DNA of 64,000 nucleotides from Bacteroidales bacterium. Its GTDB lineage: Bacteria > Bacillota > Clostridia > Lachnospirales > Lachnospiraceae. Below are positions 54,498-62,672 of the stretch, piece by piece (position 1 is the first letter of the stretch; each line of letters opens with the position of its first letter). Under the pieces are notes generated by a model. It saw only the letters and a program-made list of their open reading frames with translations. It did no database searches and was not told the DNA's origin. The DNA lies in NCBI GenBank assembly GCA_023664535.1, contig JAMPFJ010000001.1, forward strand, positions 43,434-107,433, written 5' to 3'. A program made the position numbers and the translations under genes.

Positions 54498-56197
54498 AAA
54501 TGAGTATAAGAAGGGGAGAGCCGAAGCGGAAAGGAAAGACAGAACAGGCTCCCAGCGTGAAGATTATTCCTTTAGGAGGTCTTGAGCAAATCGGCATGAA
54601 CATTACAGCTATTGAGTATGAGGATACCATTGTTGTAATCGACTGCGGTTTGGCATTTCCGGAAGAGGATATGTTAGGAATTGATTTGGTTATACCGGAT
54701 GTTTCTTATTTGAAAGAGAATATAGATAAGGTCAAGGGACTGGTGGTTACCCACGGACATGAGGACCATATCGGGGCGATACCCTATATAGAAAAAGAAC
54801 TGAATATGCCGGTTTACGCCACGAAGCTGACCATGGGCTTAATTGACAATAAGCTGCGGGAACATAATCTGCTGAATACGGTAAAGCGCAAGGTGGTAAA
54901 GCATGGGCAGACGATTAATCTGGGCTGTTTCCGGATTGAGTTTATCCGCTCAAACCACTCCATTGTTGATTCCTCAGGGCTTGCCATTTATACGCCGGCA
55001 GGGATTCTGGTACACACAGGGGATTTTAAAGTGGACTTTACTCCGGTATTCGGGGAAACCATTGATTTGCAAAGATATGCGGAGCTTGGCAAGAAAGGGG
55101 TGCTTGCCCTGATGGCGGATTCCACCAATGTGGAGCGGCCGGGCTTTACACCGAGTGAGAAAAAGGTGGGAAGAACCTTTGATATGCTGTTTGCAGAGAA
55201 TAAAAATAACCGGCTGATTATTGCCACTTTTGCGTCCAATGTAGACCGTGTACAGCAGATTATCAACAGTGCGGACAAGTATGGCAGAAAAGTAGTGATT
55301 GAAGGAAGAAGTATGGTGAATGTCATTAATACTGCTTCCGAGCTTGGATTTATCCAGATTCCGGATAATACTCTGATTGGTATTGAGCAGATGAAAAGTT
55401 ATCCGGATGAACAGCTTGTCCTGATTACAACGGGAAGCCAGGGCGAGAATATGGCGGCGTTGAGCAGAATTGCGGCAAATATCCATAACAAGGTGAGTAT
55501 TAAGCCGGGGGATACCGTTATTTTAAGCTCCAGCCCGATTCCGGGAAATGAGAAAGCGATTAACAAGATTATCAATGAACTGGAGATGAAAGGGGCAAAA
55601 GTAATCTTTCAGGATACCCATGTATCCGGGCATGCCTGCCAGGAGGAGCTGAAGCTGATTTATGCGCTGACAAAGCCTCAATATGCCATACCGGTACATG
55701 GCGAGTACCGTCATTTGAAACGGCATGCGGAGCTTGCTGTGGAAATGGGGGTTGATAAGGAAAATGTGGAGATTTTGAGCAACGGAATGGTTTTAGAATT
55801 GTCTACAGACCATGCAAAGGTAGTGGGGCATGTAACCTCGCAGGGCATTTTGGTAGATGGTCTGGGAGTAGGCGATGTGGGAAATATTGTGCTTCGGGAC
55901 AGACAGCATTTGTCTCAGAATGGTTTGATTATTGTGGTGATAGCCTTGGAAAAACAGAGCAATCTGTTGATATCCGGTCCGGATATTGTTTCCAGGGGAT
56001 TTGTTTACGTAAGAGAATCGGAAAATCTCATGGAGGAATGCCGGGATGTGGTGGAGGAAGCACTTAATCAATGTCTGGAGCATAAAGTTACGGACTGGGG
56101 AAAGATTAAGACCTCAATTAAAGATGATTTGGGTGAATTTTTGTGGAAGCGAACCAAGCGGAACCCGATGATTCTGCCGATTATTACGGAAGTATAG
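54494..56197 (+). CDS. rnj: Ribonuclease J
   Basis: The 567-residue protein has the metallo-beta-lactamase core with VTHGHEDHIGAIPYI, RSNHSIVDSSGLAI, GDFK and the beta-CASP part ITTGSQGENMAALSRIA. SGHACQEELKLIYALTKPQYAIPVHGEYRHL and a C-terminal domain follow. RNase J has 5'-3' exo- and endonuclease activity in RNA decay and rRNA maturation. The TTG at 54494 is preferred because GGAGG (54482-54486) lies seven bases upstream; the ATG at 54500 is farther away. It is translationally coupled to the DUF1292 gene. Confidence 0.95.
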   Translation: MKMSIRRGEPKRKGKTEQAPSVKIIPLGGLEQIGMNITAIEYEDTIVVIDCGLAFPEEDMLGIDLVIPDVSYLKENIDKVKGLVVTHGHEDHIGAIPYIEKELNMPVYATKLTMGLIDNKLREHNLLNTVKRKVVKHGQTINLGCFRIEFIRSNHSIVDSSGLAIYTPAGILVHTGDFKVDFTPVFGETIDLQRYAELGKKGVLALMADSTNVERPGFTPSEKKVGRTFDMLFAENKNNRLIIATFASNVDRVQQIINSADKYGRKVVIEGRSMVNVINTASELGFIQIPDNTLIGIEQMKSYPDEQLVLITTGSQGENMAALSRIAANIHNKVSIKPGDTVILSSSPIPGNEKAINKIINELEMKGAKVIFQDTHVSGHACQEELKLIYALTKPQYAIPVHGEYRHLKRHAELAVEMGVDKENVEILSNGMVLELSTDHAKVVGHVTSQGILVDGLGVGDVGNIVLRDRQHLSQNGLIIVVIALEKQSNLLISGPDIVSRGFVYVRESENLMEECRDVVEEALNQCLEHKVTDWGKIKTSIKDDLGEFLWKRTKRNPMILPIITEV

Positions 56198-56221
56198 CAA
56201 GAGAGAAAGAAGAGGATATGG

Positions 56222-56557
56222 ATGATTGTAAAGGATGCGGAAAGACTGAATCACGCAATTAAAAAAAGCGAGGAATATCAGCAGTATCAGAAAGCTATGG
56301 TGCGGGTGCAGGAGAATCAGGAGTTATATCAGGCGATGAATGCATTCCGCAGGAGAAACCATGAGCTGCAAAGCTATGACGACGGCGTGAACCGGTACCA
56401 GGAAATCCACAATCTGGGAATAGAATTTGAATCGGTGCTGCGTAATCCTGTGGTGAATGAATTTTTGGTGGCAGAACAGATATTTTCGAGAAAAATGGCA
56501 GAAGTATATGAAACGATTGCCGATGGTCTGGAACTTGACTACAGTTATATGGAGTAG
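56222..56557 (+). CDS. ylbF: YlbF/YmcA-family protein
   Basis: The 111-residue, mostly helical protein (AERLNHAIKKSEEYQQYQKA, LYQAMNAFRRRNHELQ, FLVAEQIFSRKMAEVYETIAD) matches the Com_YlbF family. In Bacillus, YlbF, YmcA and YaaT form a complex that partners RNase Y and is needed for competence, biofilm formation and sporulation. Its position directly after RNase J is in keeping with a role in RNA processing. AGAAGAGGAT precedes the ATG. Confidence 0.85.
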   Translation: MIVKDAERLNHAIKKSEEYQQYQKAMVRVQENQELYQAMNAFRRRNHELQSYDDGVNRYQEIHNLGIEFESVLRNPVVNEFLVAEQIFSRKMAEVYETIADGLELDYSYME

Positions 56558-56568
56558 AAGCTTACGGT

Positions 56569-56955
56569 ATGATAACGAAAAAAGAAAGTTTTACAAGTAC
56601 AATTTTATGGATGAGTATCCGGACTCTGGTCAACGTATCCCTTCTTCTGGTTCTGGTGCAGGGATTTACTTCGGCGTATCAGTTTTCGTATAAGGTATTT
56701 GCGGATATCCCTTATGTGGCGACTTCGCCCGAGGTAAAGCAGGTAGCCATCGAGCCGGGAACAGAGGTAAAGGAAATTGCCTCCCTGTTGGATGATATGG
56801 GGATTGTAGAGGAGAAATATCTGTTTCTGGCACGGGTTTATCTGGGCAGATATGATACGAAAATCAAGGCGGGAACCTATACGCTGGGCCCGGGAATGAC
56901 GCCGGATGAAATATGCCGGCAAATATGCGGAATGCAGAATGAGGGTACGTCATGA
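56569..56955 (+). CDS. Short MltG/YceG-like protein lacking the catalytic domain
   Basis: The 128-residue protein has one N-terminal membrane helix (about residues 12-38). The extracellular LysM-like subdomain of MltG follows (VAIEPGTEVKEIASLLDDMGIVE, IKAGTYTLGPGMTPDEICRQI), and the chain stops there. Full MltG proteins are over 300 residues and carry a catalytic Glu in the next domain, which has no counterpart here. In Bacillus the full-length mltG gene sits just before the trmR homologue, and the next gene here is trmR, so this is the positional equivalent. It may be a degenerate remnant or a peptidoglycan-binding regulator. No strong ribosome binding site was seen. Confidence 0.75.
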   Translation: MITKKESFTSTILWMSIRTLVNVSLLLVLVQGFTSAYQFSYKVFADIPYVATSPEVKQVAIEPGTEVKEIASLLDDMGIVEEKYLFLARVYLGRYDTKIKAGTYTLGPGMTPDEICRQICGMQNEGTS

Positions 56956-57593
56956 TTGTGGAAGAGAGAATCACCTCATTTATTAATTCACTGAATCCGG
57001 ATGATGAAGAAATCATTAAAATCATAGAGCGGGAAGCCGTGGAGGACGAGGTTCCGATTATCCGGAGGGAAACAAGGGAATGGATAAAAACCATGCTGTT
57101 GATTAAAAAGCCGGTACGCATACTGGAGGTAGGTACGGCGGTGGGTTTTTCCGCTATCTATATGAGCCGGTTTCTTCCGGAGCAGGGGCATATAACCACC
57201 ATTGAAAAATGGGAGCCGCGTATCGCCAGGGCAAAGGAAAACTTTAAGCGGACCGGGACGGAAGACCGGATTACGCTTCTGGAGGGAGATGCGGCGGATA
57301 TTTTAAAAGATATGCAGGGAAGCTTTGATTTTATTTTTATGGATGCGGCAAAGGGACAATATATTCACTTTCTGCCGGAGGTGATAAGGCTGCTGGAAAA
57401 AGACGGGGTGCTGATATCGGACAATGTCCTCCAGGACGGGGAGATACTGGAATCCAGATATGTGGTAAACCGCAGAAACCGGACGATTCACAGCCGGATG
57501 CGGGAGTATCTTTATACGCTTAAGCATCATGAACAGCTGGAGACATCTGTCATTCCGCTGGGCGATGGGGTTGCTTTGTCGGTAAAACGGTAA
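56952..57593 (+). CDS. trmR: O-methyltransferase, TrmR-like (tRNA 5-hydroxyuridine methyltransferase)
   Basis: The 213-residue protein has the class I methyltransferase core with motif I ILEVGTAVGFSAIYM. FIFMDAAKGQYIHFLPE (metal-binding Asp), ISDNVLQDG and a C-terminal IPLGDGVALSVKR follow, as in the O-methyltransferase 3 family. In Bacillus the yrrM product (TrmR) makes 5-methoxyuridine in tRNA after hydroxylation by the TrhP proteins. The next gene here is a U32 (TrhP-type) gene, supporting that role. Start overlaps the preceding stop (ATGA). Confidence 0.9.
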   Translation: MIVEERITSFINSLNPDDEEIIKIIEREAVEDEVPIIRRETREWIKTMLLIKKPVRILEVGTAVGFSAIYMSRFLPEQGHITTIEKWEPRIARAKENFKRTGTEDRITLLEGDAADILKDMQGSFDFIFMDAAKGQYIHFLPEVIRLLEKDGVLISDNVLQDGEILESRYVVNRRNRTIHSRMREYLYTLKHHEQLETSVIPLGDGVALSVKR

Positions 57594-57649
57594 CGGATTC
57601 ACAAAGAGAAGCGGATAAAGCGGCAGAGGAAGCTGTGGCAGGATAAGAA

Positions 57650-58891
57650 ATGGTAGAGAAAATGAGAAAGATTGAATTATTGATTCCGGCAGGCAGTCCG
57701 GAGGTGTTAAAGGTTGCCGTAAACTACGGTGCGGATGCGGTATATATCGGAGGAGAGGCTTTCGGACTGCGGGCGAAGGCACATAATTTTACCGTGGAGG
57801 AGATAGCGGATGCAGCGGTATATTGCCATGAAAACGGAGTGAAATTATATGTCACGGCAAATATTTTTGCCCATAATGACGATTTGGAAGGGATTCGCGC
57901 CTATTTTGAGCAGTTAAAGGAGACGGAGATTGACGCTTTGATTATTTCCGACCCTGCCGTGTTTATGCTGGCAAAGGAAATCCTTCCGGAGGTGGATTTG
58001 CATATCAGTACCCAGGCAAACAATACCAATTACGGAATCTACCGGTTCTGGCATGATTTGGGAGCGTCCAGAGTGGTATCCGCCAGGGAACTGTCTTTAA
58101 AGGAAATTAAGGAAATCCGATTGCATATTCCGGAGGAAATGGAAATCGAAAGCTTTGTGCACGGCGCAATGTGTATTTCTTATTCCGGAAGATGCCTGCT
58201 CAGTCATTTTCTCACCGGCAGGGATGCAAACAGGGGAGCCTGTACCCATCCCTGCCGATGGAAATACGGTGTGGTGGAGGAAAAAAGACCGGGAGAGTAT
58301 TTTCCAGTCGAAGAGGACGGCAGGGGAACATATATTTTTAATTCCAAGGATTTGTGTATGATTGAGTATATTCCGGAATTGATTGACGCAGGAATTGACA
58401 GCTTTAAAATTGAAGGACGGATGAAAACCGCCCTGTATGTCGCAACGGTGGCGAGAACTTATCGGAACGCCCTTGATGATTTTGAAAGGTCGCCTGAGCT
58501 GTACAGAAAGAATCTTTCCCGCTATCGGGAGGAGATTGGCAAGTGCACCTACAGGCAGTTTACCACCGGATTTTATTTTGGGAAGACGGATTCGGATTCC
58601 CAGGTATATGACCATAACGAATATGTAAAGGATTATACCTATATCGGAACAGTGGAAGAGGTGGACGCAAGCGGGCTTGTGCATTTTATCCAGCGGAATA
58701 AATTCAGTGTCGGAGAGCGGATTGAGGCGATGCTTTTTGACGGCAGCAACAAGGAGCTTACGGTGCGGGCAATCTTTAACGAAAAGGCGGAGACAGTAAA
58801 CAGTGCGCCTCATCCAAAGGAAAGCTTAACGGTTGATTTGGGCAGTACGCTTCCTATTGGAGTGGTTTTACGCAGGAAAACCGTCGAATGA
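57650..58891 (+). CDS. trhP: U32-family protein, TrhP-like tRNA hydroxylation enzyme
   Basis: The 413-residue protein has ELLIPAGSPEVLKVAVNYGADAVYIGG and the U32 signature ESFVHGAMCISYSGRCLLS with cysteines. TGRDANRGACTHPCRW and a later conserved FNSKDLCMIEYIPELIDAGIDSFKIEGRMKT follow. Formerly annotated as a peptidase, this group makes 5-hydroxyuridine in tRNA, probably using an iron-sulfur cluster held by its cysteines. It lies after trmR as in Bacillus yrrM-yrrN-yrrO, but only one U32 gene is present instead of two. Its last 24 bases overlap the end of the convergent sigK-type gene. Confidence 0.92.
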   Translation: MVEKMRKIELLIPAGSPEVLKVAVNYGADAVYIGGEAFGLRAKAHNFTVEEIADAAVYCHENGVKLYVTANIFAHNDDLEGIRAYFEQLKETEIDALIISDPAVFMLAKEILPEVDLHISTQANNTNYGIYRFWHDLGASRVVSARELSLKEIKEIRLHIPEEMEIESFVHGAMCISYSGRCLLSHFLTGRDANRGACTHPCRWKYGVVEEKRPGEYFPVEEDGRGTYIFNSKDLCMIEYIPELIDAGIDSFKIEGRMKTALYVATVARTYRNALDDFERSPELYRKNLSRYREEIGKCTYRQFTTGFYFGKTDSDSQVYDHNEYVKDYTYIGTVEEVDASGLVHFIQRNKFSVGERIEAMLFDGSNKELTVRAIFNEKAETVNSAPHPKESLTVDLGSTLPIGVVLRRKTVE

Positions 58892-59500
58892 CTGGCGGAG
58901 CTTGCCTAAGGCCTTTTTTTCAATCCGTGAAACATAGGAACGGGAGATGTTCAGTCTGGCGGCGACCTCTCTCTGGGTATAGGGACGGCTGCCAAACAGG
59001 CCGTACCGGAGAGTTAATACATTAAGCTCCCTGTCGTCAAGAAGAGAGGCGATGGCGTGATAAAGGTGTTTAATGTTATCCTCTAAGATGATGTGCTCCG
59101 TGACATCGGCGCCGTCATATTCTACAATATCAAGCAGATTAATTTCGTTTCCCTCTTTGTCGGTGCCGATTGGCTCATACAGGGAAAATTCCCGGGAACA
59201 TTTCCGCTCCTGCCGCAGCATCATTAACAGTTCGTTTTCAATACAGCGGGAAGCGTAGGTAACCAGACGGCTTCCCTTTTCCATGTCATAAGTGTTGATT
59301 GCCTTGATTAGCCCGATTGTGCCGATGGAGATTAAATCATCGGTATCCCGCTCGAAGCTGTTATACTTTTTTACGATATGGGCGACGAGCCTTAAATTAT
59401 ATTCTACCAATATATTTCTTGCCTCTAAGTCTCCAGCCTTGCTTCGTTTCAAATAGTAAAGTTCAGATTCCTTTGATAGGGGATGCTTGAATGTCTGCAT
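58868..59500 (-). CDS. sigK: SigK-type sporulation sigma factor without a pro-sequence
   Basis: The 210-residue sigma factor shows the SigK/SigE-like core: [52 protein letters not shown], and a C-terminal helix-turn-helix (QREVAARLNISRSYVSRIEKK). The core is closest by eye to SigK. Bacillus SigK is made with about 20 inhibitory residues before the equivalent of HPLSKESE; here only seven residues precede it, so no processed pro-sequence is apparent. The gene is continuous, with no skin-type element. ATG at 59500 follows AAGGTGA; a GTG at 59509 covers that site. It could instead be another member of the SigE/SigK group. Confidence 0.85.
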   Translation of the reverse strand: MQTFKHPLSKESELYYLKRSKAGDLEARNILVEYNLRLVAHIVKKYNSFERDTDDLISIGTIGLIKAINTYDMEKGSRLVTYASRCIENELLMMLRQERKCSREFSLYEPIGTDKEGNEINLLDIVEYDGADVTEHIILEDNIKHLYHAIASLLDDRELNVLTLRYGLFGSRPYTQREVAARLNISRSYVSRIEKKALGKLRQSFDGFPA

Positions 59501-59621
59501 AGGAGTCACCTTAAAGGGCTTTTCATTATTTTATGAGAAAAGCGGGAAAAAGTGCTTTTCCACAAAAGCTTTTATGCAAATCAACAAAAATACATTTATT
59601 GTTTCTTTTTTTTTGGTAATG

Positions 59622-59630
59622 TGCTACAAT
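59622..59630 (+). promoter_or_regulatory. Candidate extended -10 promoter for pilB
   Basis: TGCTACAAT (59622-59630) forms an extended -10, with only a weak, T-rich -35. It is 34 bases upstream of pilB. Confidence 0.4.
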
Positions 59631-59663
59631 AACAGTAACTAAAATTTGTAAGGAGTCTTGTAT

Positions 59664-61379
59664 ATGCGTATCGGAGTTGGAAGAAAAAAAATCAGGATGG
59701 GAGATTTGCTTGTTGCAGCAGGTGCAATCACGGATGAAGAGCTGCAGCAGGCGCTGACAATACAAAAGGAAAAGGGTCAGAAATTGGGGCAGACCCTTTT
59801 AGAGGAAGGTTTCATCAGCCGGGAGTTATTGATTGCGACACTGACCCAGCAGCTGGGAGTAGAATATATTGAACTCAGGGGATGCAAGCTTGATGATGAT
59901 GTGTTGAAGCTGATTCCCGAAGACGTTGTCATGAAATACAAAGTAATCCCGTTGGGCTATGATGAGAATAATCCCAATGTCTTGCGGGTGGCGATGGCTG
60001 ACCCCATGGATATTATCGCAGTGGATGATTTGGGAATTATTACAGGTTCACAGATTGAAACCCTGTTTGCGATGGAAGATGATGTTACGGAGACCATCGG
60101 TAAATATTATGGTAATCATCAGGCGATGGAAGCGGCAGAGGCATACCGGAAAGAGCGGGAGCAGGATATGCTGTCCCAGGCGGAGGAGGACGAGTACAAT
60201 GCAGATATTGAAAATTCTCCTATCGTATTGCTGGTTAAACAGATTTTGGAAGGCGGGGTAAGACAGAGGGCTTCCGATATCCATATTGAACCGCTGGAAA
60301 GCTCTGTTCGTGTCAGATACCGTATCGACGGTGTGTTAAAGCAGGTAATGTCATATGATTATTCGCTGCTTTCCGGTATCTGTGCGAGATTAAAAATTAT
60401 GGGCGGAATGGATATTGCGGAAAAGCGTAAACCGCAGGACGGCCGTATCTCAATTATGGTAGACCGGAAGGAGTTTGATATCCGTGTGTCTATGCTGCCT
60501 ACAGTATACGGAGAGAAGACGGTTATGCGTCTTACTTCCAAAGACGGTCTGACAAGACCGAAATCCGGACTTGGTTTCAGTGCGGAAGAGGAGCATGTAT
60601 TTGACGGTATTCTCAGTAATCCTCATGGAATTATCCTAGTTACCGGACCTACCGGTTCCGGTAAATCCACAACGCTGTATACGGCGCTTAGTGAATTGAA
60701 TACAGAGGGAGTAAATATTATCACGGTTGAGGACCCGGTGGAGGCGAATATTGACGGAATTAACCAGTGTCAGGTTAATGAGAAAGCGGACATGACCTTT
60801 GCTGCTGCGCTTCGTTCTATTTTGCGTCAGGACCCGGATATTATCATGATTGGTGAGATTCGAGACGGTGAGACAGCGGATATTGCGGTTAAGGCGGCGA
60901 TTACCGGTCACTTGGTTGTATCGACCCTGCATACCAACTCGGCAGCATCTACAGTAACCCGTCTGATTGATATGGGAATCGAGCCGTATACGGCAGGCGA
61001 TGCGCTGGTAGGCGTTATTGCACAGCGACTGGTAAGAAGACTTTGTACCTGTAAGCAGCCGAGATACGCAGAGGAACATGAAAAGCGTTTGTTAAATGTG
61101 CCGGACATGGAGGATGTGGTGGTTTACGAGCCGAACGGCTGCCCGTTATGCAATGAAACAGGATTCTCAGGACGAATCGGTGTGTATGAGATGATGACGG
61201 TTACCAGAAGCCTGCAGCAGGTTATTGCAACCAATGCGCCGGCAAATGAGATTGAGAAGCAGGCATTGAAAGAGGGAATGATGACGCTGAAGCTCAGCTG
61301 CTCACAGCATGTATTGAATGGAATTACTTCCATTTCAGAAATGCGTAAGATTGTATATGAAGCCGGAGATGAATATTAG
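59664..61379 (+). CDS. pilB: Type IV pilus assembly ATPase PilB
   Basis: The 571-residue GspE/PilB ATPase has an N-terminal MshEN-type region: two LGxxLxxxGxI-like repeats, MGDLLVAAGAITDEEL and KLGQTLLEEGFISRELL. These are known in other PilB proteins to bind cyclic di-GMP. The motor core has Walker A GPTGSGKSTT, the Walker B region IIMIGEIRDGETAD, and the His box HLVVSTLHTN. A zinc four-cysteine site follows (CTCKQPR, CPLC). It powers pilus extension. ATG at 59664 follows AAGGAG by eight bases; TTG at 59658 is less likely. pilT and pilC follow. Confidence 0.95.
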   Translation: MRIGVGRKKIRMGDLLVAAGAITDEELQQALTIQKEKGQKLGQTLLEEGFISRELLIATLTQQLGVEYIELRGCKLDDDVLKLIPEDVVMKYKVIPLGYDENNPNVLRVAMADPMDIIAVDDLGIITGSQIETLFAMEDDVTETIGKYYGNHQAMEAAEAYRKEREQDMLSQAEEDEYNADIENSPIVLLVKQILEGGVRQRASDIHIEPLESSVRVRYRIDGVLKQVMSYDYSLLSGICARLKIMGGMDIAEKRKPQDGRISIMVDRKEFDIRVSMLPTVYGEKTVMRLTSKDGLTRPKSGLGFSAEEEHVFDGILSNPHGIILVTGPTGSGKSTTLYTALSELNTEGVNIITVEDPVEANIDGINQCQVNEKADMTFAAALRSILRQDPDIIMIGEIRDGETADIAVKAAITGHLVVSTLHTNSAASTVTRLIDMGIEPYTAGDALVGVIAQRLVRRLCTCKQPRYAEEHEKRLLNVPDMEDVVVYEPNGCPLCNETGFSGRIGVYEMMTVTRSLQQVIATNAPANEIEKQALKEGMMTLKLSCSQHVLNGITSISEMRKIVYEAGDEY

Positions 61380-61443
61380 AGGTTACTGACAGATTCTCTT
61401 CGGTGTTAATAAAGGAAAACGGAGAAATGAAAGGGGAAAAATT

Positions 61444-62496
61444 ATGATTGACATCAAAGAATTATTGGCTTTTTCAGTGGAGCAGAAGGCTTCCGACGTG
61501 CATATTGCAGTAGGGATTCCGCCAAAGCTTCGGATTAACGGTAAATTGATTGAGGTGGAAAGCCCGCCGTTGGAATCGGCAGATGCGGCAGAGATGATTG
61601 GAGCGACAATGCACGAGCGCCACAAGCAGATTTTAAAGGAAAGAGGAGAGGTCGATTTTTCCTATGATTCAGACGAGACGGGACGTTTCCGTGTGAACGT
61701 ATATATGGACCGTGGAAATATGGCGGCGGCCTACCGGCGGGTGGAGACGATTATTCCGAGACCGGACCAGCTGGGTATTCCTACAGAGGTTGTGGAATTA
61801 TATAAGAAGAAGAGAGGACTGGTGCTGGTTACCGGACCTACCGGTTCCGGTAAATCCACAACACTGGCTTCCATTATCAATAAGGCAAATGAGAATCTGA
61901 CTGACCACATTATTACGTTGGAGGACCCGATTGAGTATGTGCACCATCATAAAAAATCCGTTGTTAATCAGCGTGAGGTTGGAATGGATACCTTAAGTTA
62001 CGGTAATGCGTTACGTGCTGCGCTCCGTGAGGACCCGGACATTATTCTTCTTGGAGAGATGCGTGATTTGGAGACGATTTCCACTGCGATTACTGCGGCT
62101 GAGACAGGACATTTGGTATTCTCTACCCTGCATACCATTGGTGCAGCGAGTACCATCGACCGTATTATTGACGTATTTCCGACCCATCAGCAGCAACAGA
62201 CCCGTGTACAGCTTGCCATGATTTTGGAAGGGGTTATTTCACAGGCACTGGTTCCGGCAGAGGATGGAAGAGGGCGAGTGGCAGCCTTCGAGGTTATGTT
62301 CGGCAGTGCGGCAATCCGAAGCCTGATTCGTGAAGCAAAGGTGCATCAGATTCAGTCGACGATTCAGACAAGCAGGCAGGCAGGAATGATTACCCTGGAT
62401 GACCATTTGTATGAGTTGTACAGAGAAGGGGCAATAAGTCGTGAAAATGCACTAATTTATGCGCAGGACCAGGTGGCATTGAAGAAAAAAATGTAG
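61444..62496 (+). CDS. pilT: Type IV pilus retraction ATPase PilT
   Basis: The 350-residue protein has the PilT N-terminal PAS-like domain (ASDVHIAVGIPPKLRINGKL). Walker A GPTGSGKSTT, DPDIILLGEMRDLETISTAI, HLVFSTLHTIGA and the PilT-specific end IRSLIREAKVHQIQSTIQTS follow. It depolymerises pili, driving twitching and DNA uptake. A 35-base stretch around Walker A is identical to pilB. It lies 64 bases after pilB. GAAAGGGGAAAA precedes the ATG. Confidence 0.96.
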   Translation: MIDIKELLAFSVEQKASDVHIAVGIPPKLRINGKLIEVESPPLESADAAEMIGATMHERHKQILKERGEVDFSYDSDETGRFRVNVYMDRGNMAAAYRRVETIIPRPDQLGIPTEVVELYKKKRGLVLVTGPTGSGKSTTLASIINKANENLTDHIITLEDPIEYVHHHKKSVVNQREVGMDTLSYGNALRAALREDPDIILLGEMRDLETISTAITAAETGHLVFSTLHTIGAASTIDRIIDVFPTHQQQQTRVQLAMILEGVISQALVPAEDGRGRVAAFEVMFGSAAIRSLIREAKVHQIQSTIQTSRQAGMITLDDHLYELYREGAISRENALIYAQDQVALKKKM

Positions 62497-62542
62497 GATT
62501 TGTGGAAAGTTTATATTTTTTATGATTTTTGCCAAAAAAATA

Positions 62543-62571
62543 TTGCAATTTTGACAAAGATAGAGTATCAT
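62543..62571 (+). promoter_or_regulatory. Candidate pilC promoter
   Basis: TTGCAA (62543-62548), 17 bases, TATCAT (62566-62571), in the 176-base pilT-pilC gap. Confidence 0.55.
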
Positions 62572-62672
62572 TAGAGACAGAAAATTTATTGTTAATAATT
62601 TGTTCATATTTTGTTCGAAATCTCGACGGATGGACATAGAATATGAATAAGGAAGATGACGGAGGAGATGCA

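Noticed and set aside
58097..58813. 238-codon antisense frame opposite trhP
   Set aside because: Shadow of a clear conserved gene; no ribosome binding site or family resemblance.
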